A stretch of 51,918 nucleotides of DNA from Chara braunii (GCA_003427395.1 BFEA01000031.1:3130952-3182869), one strand, 5' to 3'; counted from the stretch's first letter, positions 1 through 10,763 are shown. Numbers and translations are program-made. The notes: generated by a model not told the origin, from the sequence alone.

Positions 1-577
1 ATGGCTGGGCGCTGCCTGTTGATTTATACTTCTGTAACTCGTTGGTCTGCCCCTTTCCACCGGCCCATGGTGCACACAGTCCCTCATGGTACTTGCTTGA
101 CTAGATTGGGACTGGCTGGATAGGTACTGCTGACTGCATGGGTTTGCACTGCCAACTCGATGCACTCGCACTGCCGACGTAATGCAGTAGGCTCACCACT
201 TGCCCACTTGCCTCTGACTAAACGTGAGGCAATTTTGAAAGGCCACTTCCGGAGCTTCCGGAAGTCTGTGGACTTGGCCTTTCGAGTACTGTAGCAGCTA
301 CGACCTTGACCTTCCAGGACTGTAGCAGCTATGGCTTTGACCTTTTAGAATACCTACAGCTACGACCTCTACAGAGCTGTGACTCGTAATCAACAGACCT
401 ACAGATCGGACCCCTACCACTACACAGACCTACGATAGACGACAAACAAGTACCAAAACGCAGGTCACGGGTTCAAACACTCGGGGTCGGCTCGATATTG
501 TACATGGGCAAAGTGAGGTCTGGGGATCGAACTTTAGGGCCCGCATCTGTGACTGCAGAAAGGTGAAAACCGTTTCA
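1..577 (-). repeat. Element 1, 3' LTR (truncated by window edge)
   Basis: This segment is a direct repeat of 8034-8590. Its inner end reads CA on the plus strand at 576-577, giving the usual TG start for the minus-strand element, and is bordered by a short purine run (GCGGGAG on minus) that could be the polypurine tract. Compared with the right copy it carries a roughly 30-bp local duplication near 315-345 and lacks 5 bp near 270. Its outer boundary lies before position 1. Confidence 0.85.
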
Positions 578-689
578 CTCCCGCGGGCATAAATTGGAGG
601 TCCTCGAGAATACTTCAGTCTAAGGCAGGACCTTCACCTTTCTTATCTCTTTCATAAGCTCTGACTATGTCGGGAGCCGTCTCTAGAAG

Positions 690-1343
690 TTATGTTCGCG
701 TTAACCAGCAGTCGTCCTCTATTTCTTGGAAGGAAAATCTGACTTTGTACTGTTTTTGTGGACGACCTCTACCTCCTGTCCTGAAGACATACTCACCCAC
801 TATACCATCAATGTCATATCTTCCGTCCATATCTGGAGGAATCATAGATCTGCGGGATGGAAATTTTTGACTGGTGACGCAAGGCAACAACTTCGATGCA
901 TGGAACACTGGGTAGGTGTGGAGGTGTGCTGGAATCTCAATAGTATAGGACGGTTCATCCTCTCCGCCCTTAACTTCTAAGACTGGCCACGGTCCCCTAT
1001 ACGCAGGCAGTAACTTCTGTGAGATGTTCTCCTCAGGAACGAACTCTTTTGACTTGACCCAGACTAAGTCGCCTACTTGGAACTGTGAGGGGTGACAATT
1101 CTTATTAGCTTTCTCTATCATTCTGTCTTGGGCTTTCCTGAGGTTATCTACAACGGTAGCTATGTCGTTTTCGTGCTGTATCGCAAACTCTCGTGTACCG
1201 GGCGGTAACCTCTGAATCTGATCCCGGTTAAGTCTCTCAAACGGTTTGCGCAGTCTAAAAGACTTGTGCAATTCGATGGGAGTGCGACATGTAGATAAGT
1301 GCATGCTATTATCATATGCGTTGGCTACCAGGAAGCATCTCAT
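690..1343 (-). pseudogene. Element 1 integrase C-terminal half with chromodomain-like tail
   Basis: Encodes the end of the Ty3/gypsy integrase, downstream of the catalytic core. Visible in order: a helical linker (residues about 45-80), the GDLVWVKSKEF motif near residue 92, a GPW motif near 116, the YPVFHASKLLP signature near 145, and a chromodomain-like tail from about 175 (RYDIDGIVGEYVF, then QYKVRF, ending in a Trp-containing segment). Chromodomains of chromoviruses are thought to steer integration to marked heterochromatin. The frame differs from the catalytic core, with which it overlaps around 1312-1343, so an indel separates them. Family assignment is firm; chromodomain function is inferred from residue pattern. 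Confidence 0.85.
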
Positions 1344-1740
1344 CCCAGTTGATCTGGTCGGGCCTAATGTACATCCTAAGAACTTGTTGTAGGAGCTTGT
1401 TCATTTGTTCAGTCTGACCGTTAGTCTCAGGGTGACGACCAGATGACATCAACAACTTGGAGCCATAGACTCTCATTAGCTCCTGCCAGTTCTGACTGGT
1501 AAATCGAGTATCCCTGTCACTAACTATCGACAGCGGTATACCATGCTCACTGACCCAGTGGTCGAAAAACTTCAAAACCACGAAGTCGGTGCGTGCCTCT
1601 ACAGGCAAAGGAACAAAAACTGCATACTTGCTAAATCTATCTACTATGACCATGACTTGACTTTTGCCATGCCTACTCTTGACTCCAACATCCATAAAGT
1701 CAATGGACACAGAATCTCGGTGTCTATAAGGAATAGGCAA
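1312..1740 (-). pseudogene. Element 1 integrase catalytic core (DD35E)
   Basis: Integrase core of the rve family, which joins the element's cDNA to chromosomal DNA. The first Asp lies in SVSIDFMDVG (residue about 14), the second in VSDRDTRF (about 75), and the Glu in NGQTEQMN, exactly 35 residues after the second Asp, so all three acidic residues are retained. It is in the same frame as the RT segment upstream, separated only by a TGA stop around 1765-1767, and it ends in a frameshift where the sequence should run into the C-terminal half. The catalytic site looks intact but the reading frame is dead. Confidence 0.88.
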
Positions 1741-1764
1741 GGGCCTGAGAAGACCAAGAGGGGC

Positions 1765-3684
1765 TCACATAGTAGTCTTATTCCTCTGACAGACTTTACA
1801 ACTGCGGTCGGCCTTCATGCCAGGCCAGATGTACTCGCGCATGAGGTTGGCTAGTGTCTTTTGCCAACCAAAGTGTCCATCTGTGTCATGGCATTCCCCT
1901 AAGATCAAACTACGAATCTCTTCACCGTTAGGAACGCACAGGCGATCATCTACATTAGTCTTCTCGAATAATAAGCCATCAGTAGTGCGGTAGTCTGGTT
2001 CAGACTCTGGGGCTTCCTTAACCCTCTTGAGGAGGTCACTATAGATAGGGTCTTGTGCATATGCCTCTCTAACTTTCTGTTGGAGGTCTCTCCCTATATC
2101 CAGATAGTGAACTATTGCCCCAAAGTAATCAGCTCTCCTACTCAGAGCGTTCACTACTACATTGTACTTCCCTTTGACTGGCTTAAGTTCAAAGTCATAC
2201 TGATCTAATTCAGCGGCCCACCTAGTAAGCTTAGGTGTCATCTTGGCCTGCATCTTCAACCACCTTAGTGTCTCGTGGTCTGAATAGACTTTAAAGTGCC
2301 TCCCAAGCAAGTAATGTTTCCAATGATCTAGTGCTTGCCTGAGAGCGTAGAGTTCCCTGTCATAGGTTGATGTCACTACCTTCTCTGAAGGCATCCTAGC
2401 ACACATGAACTCTACGGGCCTATATCGATTGCCATCATCTTGCTGTAAAACAACACCTACGCCATACTGACTTGCGTCAGTGGTAACAACGAAAGGCAGG
2501 GACGGATCGACTACCTTAAGGACTGGGTACTCTATCAAAGCCCGTTTCAATCTTTTCAGGACAGATGTGCAGTCCTTGTCCCACTTCCAGATTGCTTCTT
2601 TCTTTAGTAACCTGCGAAGGGGTGCAGCGATGGTGGAGAAGTTCCTGGCAAACTTCCCATAATAGTTAGCTAGGCCTAAGAATGACTGCAACTTTGTCAG
2701 TGTGCGGGGCGTTGACCAATCTCTAATCGATGCGATTTTGCTGTCTTCGGGTCTAACATCGTCTTCGTTTAAGACGTGGCCTAGGTACAAAACTTGTGTC
2801 TTGACCCGTTCAGACTTCTTTGCGTTGATCTTGAATTTAGTTTCTCTAAGCTTCTCCAAGACCTGCCTCAGATGACCCTCATGCTCCTTGAGGGTCTTAC
2901 TAAACACTATGATATCATCTAAATACACTACAACAAATCTATTTAACCACGGCCTAAACAAATCATTCATACAACGCTGGAAAGTCGTTGGCACATTGGT
3001 TAGTCCAAAGGGCATAACTATAAACTCATAGTGCCCATATCTAGTCCGGAAGGCTGTCTTGTACTGATTATCAGGATGAACCTCTGTCTGATGATAATCG
3101 GACTTCAAGTCTATCTTCGAAAAGTATTTGCAGCCCTGCACCCGGTCTATATGGGGCAGCGGTTCTGCATTCGTAACTGTAATGAGACCTCTATAGTCTA
3201 TGCACATTCTGAGCTCTCCCTCTTTCCTGGGGACAAAGAGAACAGGTGCTCCAAATGGAGATGAACTGGGCCTAATCAGACCCTTCTCAAGGAGTTCGTT
3301 TAACTGCTTACGCAACTCCTCTAACTCCCTTCGGGACATTCTGTAAATCGCTCCCTTAGGAGTCCTACTGTCAGGCTCTATCTCTATGCGGTGTTGGATC
3401 GGTCGCGACACTACTCTTGTAGGCGGCTTAACTAAATCTGTATATTCTTCCAACAACTTGGCAATAGCGGGGTCTGTGGGTGTCTCCTCCTTAGGCTCAG
3501 TAAGTGGCCTCACGTAGGCTACAAATACCTGTTCATCTAATTGGTCCTTCTTCACTAAACGCGCGAACGCGGGAGCACTGAGGCAGCAATGCGTCAGAGT
3601 GTTATCTACTCCTGACACATGAAACAGGCGAGCAGTCTTAACTTCGCCTATGGGACTAGGGAGCGTACACTCGTGCTCTCTCAA
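1765..3684 (-). pseudogene. Element 1 reverse transcriptase, RNase H and integrase zinc-binding region
   Basis: A 639-codon open stretch of pol. It holds the end of the protease/linker, then RT: LRMCIDYRGL, MPFGLTN and the catalytic YLDD at about residue 253, all typical of Ty3/gypsy. RNase H follows from TTDAS at about residue 402, with the Glu in YDRELYAL and the Asp in YSDHETL kept. The fourth acidic residue, normally Asp before ALSRR, is Asn at about residue 512. The integrase HHCC zinc finger is visible near the end but is several residues short between the second His and the first Cys. A TGA stop ends the frame just before the integrase core. Inactive as a polyprotein, but RT itself is well preserved. 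Confidence 0.9.
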
Positions 3685-3723
3685 ATGGAGTGTAGCCCCT
3701 GCTGCCTCTCCCCATTCCTAGGA

Positions 3724-4038
3724 CTATATCGAAAGGAGGTTGTCTTCCACGAGGAGAGTCAGGGAGTGGAAAACTTTCTCCACCTTCCTATCGTTCTCTA
3801 GGCGAAAGTACGCTTGGACTCCCTCAACGTAATCCTCGATTCGCACACTGCGATTGTCTGCGAGGATAATGACTATAGGGTCTTCTAACTTTTGGACTTT
3901 CAGATTTAGCTGCAACTTTTGCAACGCTTTCCTACTGATAGAAATGCGGGTGGCCCCACTGTTTGTAAGGGCCCCTACTCTACCTCTAAAGACCTCTACA
4001 TCTACTAAAACTAGTTGTCCTTTCGCATCCTTCTTCAT
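3724..4038 (-). pseudogene. Element 1 aspartic protease, active-site Asp replaced
   Basis: Retropepsin-like domain that would cut the Gag-Pol polyprotein. The active-site loop is recognisable as TNSGAT at residues 25-30, followed by an ISISRKAL strand, but the catalytic Asp of the expected D-S-G triad is Asn (codon 3961-3963). The domain continues with a LEDPIVIILADN segment. It ends at a stop around 3724. The following DIVLG-type segment is visible only in another frame, implying a pair of nearby compensating indels, because the downstream RT is back in the same frame. Both defects would abolish function. Confidence 0.75.
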
Positions 4039-4044
4039 CTTGGT

Positions 4045-4879
4045 TCACGCAGGCATCCTCTCCTTCAACTCTTCAGCCACGCCTGTGGGGGAAGTACTTA
4101 CAGAGACCCTTACACAAGCAATATCTGGACAACTTTCTAGGTACTGGCCAGCAACCTTTGCCGTAGGCTCATGTGGTTTGGGAGTTCCTCTGTGGTGCGC
4201 GCACTGGTAAGGGCAGTTGCGACCCCTACCGGCGGTTGCTTTTTGTTGCTTGTGCAGCATACCGGGCTTCTCTATACTTTGGACAACTGCAGTAAATGCA
4301 CTGATCCTTGTCCACACGACGCTACCATACGGACTGGTCCAAGACCAGGTCTTCCCATGGCCTGCCCTGTGGCAAGCCCGGGTGCCATCCACCTCTCCTT
4401 GGAGGTGACCGATAAGATCGTGAGCGATTTTGCAAGGGACCTTGACCCCTACCTCCCTCTTGGCGGTTTCCTCTGCCGCCAACCCCCTGAGCGCCCTGTC
4501 CTCGGCCACCTGAAGCCCGACCCCCTTGGCCCTGGCCTCCTCCTCTAGCTTGCGGCCTCCCTCCAACCGCGACAGTAGCGTAGGTCCTCCCCTGACCCCC
4601 ACTGCTGTCCTCCTCCTCTAGGCCCCACTCAATTTGATTGTAGGGCACCTCGTCCATACCACCTTCATCTAAAGTAAGGATCAAATGATCCTTGGCCCTA
4701 ACCTGGCCAAAGATGGTACGACCCTTCCACTTTTTCCCTTTATCCAAGTCCTTGTGCCAGAAAGTGGAAACTGGCATGGACTGTGCCTCGAACAACACCA
4801 CTTCTCTACCCAGCGTGTCGTACGTCATGGTGGGTTGTCTGCTTTTCTCAAAGAAGTGAGTTCGCAGGGGCTCTGTCAT
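4045..4879 (-). pseudogene. Element 1 Gag C-terminal region, Gly/Arg-rich nucleocapsid-like
   Basis: Two overlapping frames (4322-4879 and 4045-4602) cover the end of Gag. The first runs through an acidic segment into a Gly/Arg/Gln-rich tract (residues about 105-150, repeated GGRGQ-type motifs) of the kind that binds RNA in nucleocapsid regions. The coding signal then moves to another frame, where a cysteine-containing stretch sits roughly where a zinc knuckle would be; a clean CCHC box could not be confirmed. The segment follows the capsid-like region on the same strand and ends just before the protease. Confidence 0.6.
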
Positions 4880-5240
4880 GGCACGGTAAAACAGGGTTAA
4901 CCAACTGGGGCTCAGTGACCTTGTGGTCCGAGATGGCTCCTAGCTCGTCCATTACGCCCTTGAGTGCCCTTGCACTCCTCCACTGGCGTGAGTGGATAGT
5001 TTGCATCTTGTCAGAGGCTCTGACGGCTCGTGTGGCATCTGCAAATCGTTCCTTTAATAATTTAAGGAATTCAGGGAGAGTAGTAATTTTAGAGCACTAG
5101 GCTACCATTTCGCACTATGCAGCGCGAGCGAGGGATCTGATGAAGCTAGCCGCTTCGTCTTTGAGCGCCTGGAAGGCAATGAGGACTTGTTCCTCAGACA
5201 CGATATACTGCAAATAGACATACGTGTTAATAATCACCTC
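4880..5240 (-). pseudogene. Element 1 Gag capsid-like middle region, interrupted
   Basis: Translation on the minus strand continues the Gag pattern through several breaks. Just after the stop that ends the upstream Gag segment, a helix-rich stretch is open until about 5118. A second stretch from about 5085 to 4880 contains KERFADATRAV and RQWRSARALKG, in the style of Ty3/gypsy capsid helices. No single frame spans the interval, and stop codons occur at 5238-5240 and near 5117 and 5097. It is the middle of the broken gag gene. Confidence 0.5.
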
Positions 5241-5846
5241 CTAGTTATCGAAATTTTCCTCCTCCTTCCCACTGTAGGGTTCAGGAAATTTGATCTTCAC
5301 GGGCTCTCCACGGGAGCGTGGCTCTTCCTCCTTAGGAGCGGCCAACTTTGCGCCTTCAATGGCGCCTGTACATAATTTCTTTGTACCCTCTATCCTCGCC
5401 TGCACTTCTGCACCTACATGCAGCATCATCTCGTGTGCGAAATCCCAAGATCCCATACGGATGGAGTGTAAAGCAATGTCCTGGGCTCTAGAAAACTGGT
5501 GTTGCTCGTCCCAGACTCTGCCGAGGAGTTCTATATTTCTCGAAAAAACACCTAATTTTCCCTGTATATCTGCTTGCGCCTGAATCTCCTCCCTTTGTGC
5601 CTTTATCACTTCCAACTCCCTCGCCATTTTGTTCGCCTCATCCATCCTCCTCTTCTTTTCCCTAGTGAGACGCAACTTCCACTGTAACTTTTTCTCCTCT
5701 TCTATAGTTTGACGTCTCAAGGGGTCTTTCTCTGCTTCCCACTCCCTGATTACTGCTTCCTTTTCCTCTGGGGGAACATACAACATGGCCTCTTCCTCCT
5801 CTCCCAGATATAAATTAGCTACCCACTCATAAACTTTTTTCTCCAA
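5241..5846 (-). pseudogene. Element 1 Gag, coiled-coil and matrix/capsid entry region
   Basis: A 201-codon open stretch in the same frame as the upstream segment, separated from it only by a TGA stop at 5847-5849. It is rich in Lys, Glu and Arg with long predicted helices (residues about 40-100), then a hydrophobic helical part, and ends with KIKFPEPYSGKEEENFDN, the type of Pro-Tyr-Ser-Gly segment that precedes the capsid domain in many Ty3/gypsy Gags. A TAG stop follows immediately. Structural role inferred from position and composition. Confidence 0.65.
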
Positions 5847-6218
5847 TCACGATTCATCCTTCTTTGGGCCACTGAATTCCCCTTTCTGCTCTGCACTTCT
5901 TCTGAGCAAGGGCTCTTCTTTTTCTTCTTCTTCCTCTATCTCCTCCTCTTCCACTTCCTTCATCTTCTCTTCCTCCTCCTTCCCCACTCTCTCCATTTCT
6001 TCTTCCAACTTCTTTCTCTTCGCCGCCTGCTTCTCATGCAAGGCCAACTTCTTTGCCTGCTTAATCAACTCCTTCTTGGTCTGCTTCTCTTTTCTCTCTT
6101 GAAGGACGGCGGTGGCCTGCTCTTCCCGAGCCTTGGTGTAAGGGGTGGTGCTCTTGCCACTATGCGTGTCAACCATGGTGGAAGGTGCACAACCAAAGTC
6201 AGTTCCACTCCTCACCAC
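5847..6218 (-). pseudogene. Element 1 Gag N-terminal region, highly charged
   Basis: A 123-codon open stretch starting with ATG at 6218. After about 35 ordinary residues it becomes almost entirely Lys/Glu, with a long Glu run near residues 85-100, which suggests an extended coiled coil. It is in frame with the next Gag segment and ends at the TGA at 5847-5849. The ATG is the first in this frame after the non-coding leader, so it is the likely Gag start, but no splice or Kozak evidence decides it. Confidence 0.55.
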
Positions 6219-6762
6219 CCCTGACCGACTTAACCTAGGACTGACTCAATCTAAGGACCACAAAATCTTAACGAGATTTTGTCAACTAGGGTCTCTAGCC
6301 TAGACCTAAATTAAGGCTGTCACTACAAGACTTACTGCTGATCAGGAGGCATTTAGGGAGGTCCCCCGTAACTCCTCAAGAATTATTTAACATCGCAAAC
6401 AGGACGACGCGATCAGCAAGTCCTCTCAAGACTTAGACAACTTGTTGTGCAGCCCACAACCCGGATTTTGGGCCTACTGTGCCACACCGAGCAGCCCGCC
6501 GGTCTGTACCGGTCCTTGGGAGGGTTCGTGTCCTCCGGGTCAATCGAGTCGTCAGACACAACCTTTAGCCCTACTCAGCCTGTGTGGGTTTGGTCAACAA
6601 AGCTCTATGACCACATACACATAGTTCCTATCACCTGGACAGAAGAGACTCAATGCAGAAAGAAGAGACAGACAGACTCAGCAAGTACCATGGCGTGAGT
6701 GCACATCCATAGGGCAAGGGAATAGGCTGAGGGCTTGGCGAGAATATACCAACTCCAGCTTG

Positions 6763-6917
6763 GTCAATTTCGTGGTCAACAACCTCGGTCAACGCTAATC
6801 AACGCTTGGTCAACTCGTCAGTCAGCACTTTGGTCAATGCCAGACACCTCAACGGTCAACTCTCCGGTCAAAGTCTTGGTCAACGTTGGTTAACCCTTCG
6901 GTCAATACCTTAGTCAA
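6763..6917 (-). promoter_or_regulatory. Dense cluster of TTGAC (W-box-like) motifs
   Basis: Ten GTCAA occurrences (TTGAC on the minus strand), most as GGTCAA, start at 6763, 6775, 6788, 6809, 6833, 6855, 6867, 6879, 6901 and 6913, spaced about 10-25 bp apart. TTGAC[C/T] is the W-box core bound by WRKY factors in plants. Chance expectation for a 5-mer on one strand in 155 bp is below one. Regulatory function is inference; the array could also be a decayed short tandem repeat. Confidence 0.4.
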
Positions 6918-7187
6918 CCCTTAGTTCGGCTATGGCTGCCGATCCCTTTCTTCCTCACCAACCCTCCTTATCCTCCTCCCTCCTTCCTTCTTTCTCTTTC
7001 TTACTCGCTTCACCCCGACTATGGCTTCCTTCACTTTCGTTGTCCCTCCTTTCTTCTTCCTCGGCTATGGTTTCTCTCTCCTTCGTCCCTACTTTCTTCT
7101 CCTTCACTTCACCTTTTTCTCTCTTGGTAACCTTGTGTCCGAGCTCCGCGGCTATGGCCGCTTTCTCCTTGGTCCGCGCAACAATCT

Positions 7188-7190
<3 letters not shown>

Positions 7191-7255
<65 letters not shown>
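7191..7255. repeat. (CT)n microsatellite
   Basis: About 32 uninterrupted CT dinucleotides within the leader/LTR region of element 1. Element 2 has a similar CT tract just outside its 5' LTR at 46961-47025. Confidence 0.97.
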
Positions 7256-7257
<2 letters not shown>

Positions 7258-7426
7258 CGTCGTTGTCTTCTGTGCAGGTACACGGCCTTCACTCTGCAAC
7301 AGAGCTATGGCGGATGCTTCTTACTTCGGTGCACCTCAGCTATGGTGTGCGTCTTCTTCCCGCCGGCAACAACGATGGCGCATGGGGTAACGGGAACCAG
7401 CTCCAATACCAATGCAATCAGACTCT

Positions 7427-7617
7427 CTTTCTTTCCACTTCGCACACATGCAAACAGATGGTGATTCACACTGGCGCACAGCGCCCACTCAAAGCTCAGA
7501 GATATGACAATCGAGAACGCANCTTTCTTTCCACTTCGCACACATGCAAACAGATGGTGATTCACACTGGCGCACAGCGCCCACTCAAAGCTCAGAGATA
7601 TGACAATCGAGAACGCA
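7427..7617. other. 95-bp exact duplication around a single n (probable assembly artefact)
   Basis: Positions 7427-7521 and 7523-7617 are identical 95-bp copies separated by one ambiguous base at 7522. The same 95-bp length recurs at 8033 and around the N gap at 20302-21181, which points to unmerged contig ends overlapping by a fixed k-mer length rather than a real duplication. Confidence 0.85.
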
Positions 7618-7937
7618 GTTCAGATGTAAACTCGCTTCAATAAGCTATGGCGCATCAGCGCCTACACAGTCCAACTCTTGTCACTGCGCTCAACACCACT
7701 GTTCACCCGCACTCAACTCTGGATCTCCCTGAATACACCCACACACACTCACTCGATATCTCCCACACACACACACACACACAGTTACCTCTACCCTCGG
7801 TGGCTATGCCGCTCGCCTCTACCGCAATGGCTACAATCTCGCTCTTCAGCCCACTTCATCTTCGGGCAACCTGCAGACCACCTTCGCACAAGTCGCTGTA
7901 GCAGCGCTTCCGCATGGCTTACGCAGCGAATGAATGA

Positions 7938-8128
7938 ATGGCTGGGCGCTGCCTGTTGATTTATACTTCTGTAACTCGTTGGTCTGCCCCTTTCCACCGG
8001 CCCATGGTGCACACAGTCCCTCATGGTACTTGNATGGCTGGGCGCTGCCTGTTGATTTATACTTCTGTAACTCGTTGGTCTGCCCCTTTCCACCGGCCCA
8101 TGGTGCACACAGTCCCTCATGGTACTTG
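7938..8128. other. 95-bp exact duplication around a single n (probable assembly artefact)
   Basis: Positions 7938-8032 and 8034-8128 are identical and flank the n at 8033. The repeated text is the same as the first 95 bases of the window (1-95), the LTR sequence. True genomic length here is probably 96 bp shorter. Confidence 0.85.
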
Positions 8129-8590
8129 GTTTACTAGACTGGGACTGGCTGGACAGGTACCCGCTGACTGCATGGGTTTGCACTGCCAACTCGATGCACT
8201 CGCACTGCCGACGTAACGCAGTAGGCTCACCACTTGCCCACTTGCCTCTGACTAAACGTGAGGCAAGTTCGAAAGGCCACTTCCGGACCTTCCGGAAGTC
8301 TGACATTGTGGACTTGGCCTTTCGAGTACTGTAGCAGCTACGACCTTGACCTTTCAGAATACCTACAGCTACGACCTCTACAGAGCTGTGACTCCTAATC
8401 AACGGACCTACAGATCGAACCCCTACCACTTCACAGACCTACGACAGACGACAAACAACTACCAAAACGCAGGTCACAGGTTCAAACACTCGGGGTCGGC
8501 TCGATACTGTACATGGGCAAAGTGAGGTCTGGGGATCGATCGAACTCTAGGGCCCGCATCTGTGACTGCAGAAAGGTGAAAACCGTTTCG
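7938..8590 (-). repeat. Element 1, 5' LTR copy
   Basis: Matches the left LTR 1-577 with scattered substitutions. The outer end is fixed at 8590 by loss of similarity; the terminal CA seen at 576-577 is CG here, a single change in the terminal dinucleotide. The inner boundary may extend left of 7938, which cannot be tested because the left copy is truncated. Flanking sequence starts AATTAT at 8591; the matching target-site duplicate would lie outside the window. Confidence 0.8.
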
Positions 8591-8720
8591 AATTATAAAA
8601 TTGCTTTAATATGTTGGGCATCTCAAATGCTCTCGTTGTCTGCAAGAGGACAAACACCTGCTTTGATTCTGAATCTATTCAGCTGTGTGGAATTGGGGCT
8701 GTTGTGGGGAAAATCTAAAA

Positions 8721-8722
8721 CA

Positions 8723-8804
<82 letters not shown>

Positions 8805-8809
8805 CACAT
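8721..8809. repeat. (CA)n microsatellite
   Basis: About 89 bp of nearly pure CA repeat, with one CG interruption near 8798. Confidence 0.97.
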
Positions 8810-10160
8810 CAATTGTTTTTGCCTGTTCCCTCTGTGTGTTCAAGTGCAGCACCTCAAAGGTATGCTAAATAGACTAAAATAGTCAGTGTATGTTTATTAG
8901 TGACTGCAACACTCTTGACAGGTGTTCTGTACTCACGATGCATTTGTCTCTGGCTTTCCTGTTCGTGAAGTTTATTAAATTTTGTCTTGTGGCTCCCTGG
9001 ATAATGGTGGTGGTGTGAACCTACAGTCTGTGGAATTTTCCATGTGATGTGAGCAGGTATAGTCCACGTGTCAATGACCCTTTCTGCACCCGTGAGTTTC
9101 AAATTATATTTTGTGATATTGCTTCCATCCCGCTACTCTTACTGCCATGCCTCACTGTGTTGCTGTGAGTCCGCCCTCCCGTTCACCTATCTGCTCGCCT
9201 GTGCGCAGTGACTGTATTGTTGTGTGCCTACCCCCTTTTGCCTGCATGCCCACCCACTTGCGTTGTTCAAGCTGTTCAGTCCATAGTACCGCTGTGTTGC
9301 TATGTGCTCACCTGCGTGCTGGGCTTCTTGCTTTGCTAAAAATAGCCTTCAAGTTGTCCATGCTGCACTGACAGTGTGTGCCTTGCTGTTTTTGTTCAGT
9401 CCAACAGGGTTTGAAGCATACTACGGCGCAAACCATTTTCTGGGTATTCTGCAGAGTCTGACCACCATAGACTCATAGAGGGTTCAGCTTCCTGATGAGT
9501 CGGTAAGAGTCCTGTCTTCTCTCTGTGCAGTATCTTTGCGTGTGGTCAGGTTCATCTGTCTACTGCATGCAAAGTGCAGACATTGCTCTTATGGTTCGGT
9601 GTAACAAGTCTCATCCTTTTCGTGCATTTCATCTCGCATGGACTTTATACCGTCTGTCTTACGGCACAAACGCTCCTGAAGAGGCCGCCTGCAATGCTGG
9701 GATAGTCGAAAAATGTTGAGCAACACGACCACTCGCATTTGCTTCTCGGCCCCTTGACCTTGTGGTTTGCATGTCTGCTTGCCTCCCTTGCCAGCCGGTC
9801 ATATGCCCACTGTATGGTCATTATAGCTGTATTGGGGACAACTCTCAGACTGACTCTAGATGCAGTGATAATGACGATGCATTGTGGATGCTTACTTAAT
9901 TGCCTCATTGCCGGCCTCATTGCCTGCTTGCTCGCCTGCTTGCCAGACTGTGTTACTTGGCTTTCACAGCTTTTTGTTTATTTTTGCACCCACCCACCCA
10001 CCCACCCGCCCCCTGCCTGCCCCCCCTTTGCTTTCCCGCTGGCAGTGCCTGTTTTGCCTTGCCACTTGAGCTGTCACCTGCCTGGCTGTCCACTGGCAAC
10101 AGAGGTCACAGTAGACTATCGCACATTAACGGGTTACGACCTTGAGATATAATCATCAAA

Positions 10161-10161
<1 letters not shown>

Positions 10162-10194
<33 letters not shown>

Positions 10195-10222
10195 AGGGCC
10201 CAGTGCCCAGGGCTGATATTAC
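10162..10222 (-). repeat. Poly-T/A block with SINE-like flank
   Basis: Twenty-six T then eight A, followed by GGGCCCAGTGCCCAGGGC. A closely similar GGGTCCAGTGCCCAGGGC at 23070-23087 also follows T-rich sequence, and similarity continues weakly (an ATACG segment, then an AGG-CC segment). This could be the same short retroposon family with its A-tail read on the minus strand. Confidence 0.35.
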
Positions 10223-10551
10223 CAATACGAAGATTGAGGCCGGGGTAATCATCAAACTGACCGGCCCTAGTGTAGTACTTTACGGGTCTGATCGCACTCA
10301 TGTCTCGACACTCGTAGGATCGCAGCATGCTTCCCTACGGCTGTGGAGATTGAGTCACACTGCACTGAAATTTAGCACTGTGGCACAACCTCTGCCAACG
10401 GAGTGATTCATTGCGCAATTCCAGGGACCTTGGACCTGATTTCAGGCTCAGTCAATCCTCTGGAATCCAGAGTAATCAATGTTGCCAGGCCTTTTTTCAG
10501 TTTTTCTGTCAAGTTTTCCTTTTTCTGATTCAGTTGTTCTATTCTGTATCA

Positions 10552-10653
10552 GGGACGCTGGACCCGTTTTCCAGCAGGTGATACTCCCCATCAATAGATG
10601 GAGTCCCTCCGCAAGGTGGTAGCGGTGTCTGCTCTTGCCAGCACCACTAGCAC
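10552..10653 (+). repeat. Dispersed ~102-bp repeat, copy 1
   Basis: Begins GGGACGCTGGACCCG and ends in a TGTCTGCTCTTGCCAGCACCA-like stretch around 10626-10646; it closely matches 26140-26240 in the same orientation (shared GACGCTGGACCCG, CAGGTGAT-CTCCCC, CAATAGA-GGAG and GTGTCTGCTCTT). Function unknown. Confidence 0.7.
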
Positions 10654-10763
10654 TTAGTCTAGAGGAGTTGTCCCACTGATAGATAGGAGTCCTCCGAGCC
10701 TATCTCTGCAGGCACATAATCCAGGAAATGCTCTCAATATGGACACCTGCCATCTTATATTTT

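Larger units (their letters stand above)
6219..7937 (-). other. Element 1 leader / LTR-internal region, non-coding
   Basis: About 1.7 kb between the Gag start and the recognisable right LTR copy. It holds a cluster of GTCAA motifs (6763-6917), a CT microsatellite (7191-7255), recurring GCTATGG motifs (6930-7650) and a 95-bp assembly duplication. Because the left LTR is cut by the window, how much of this belongs to the LTR cannot be decided. Open frames through the CT tract are low-complexity artefacts. Confidence 0.5.
1..8590 (-). mobile_element. Element 1: decayed Ty3/gypsy chromovirus LTR retrotransposon
   Basis: An LTR retrotransposon read on the minus strand, recognised from direct repeats at 1-577 and about 7938-8590 enclosing gag, aspartic protease, reverse transcriptase, RNase H, integrase and a chromodomain-like tail in Ty3/gypsy order (right to left). 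The left LTR is cut by the window edge. By eye the LTR copies differ by about 20 substitutions plus a few small indels over roughly 550 bp, so insertion is not recent. Coding is broken by in-frame stops near 5847, 5238 and 1765 and by frame changes near 4500, 3730 and 1340, so it cannot be autonomous. No tRNA primer site was recognised between gag and the right LTR. Confidence 0.88.
8591..10551. other. Gene-free interval with CA microsatellite and poly-T tract
   Basis: No coding signal with family resemblance was found on either strand. The interval holds a (CA)n tract at 8721-8809 and a T26/A8 block at 10162-10195. The short open frames have no conserved motifs and skewed Cys/Leu/Pro composition. 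Confidence 0.6.

Noticed and set aside
6932-7464. Ser/Leu-rich and Arg/Glu-rich frames across the CT tract
   Set aside because: Dinucleotide repeats remain open in several frames; there is no real protein signal.
6219-7937. A tRNA primer site for element 1
   Set aside because: No TGGTATCAGAGC-like or other tRNA 3'-end complement was found on the minus strand next to a TG/CA boundary.
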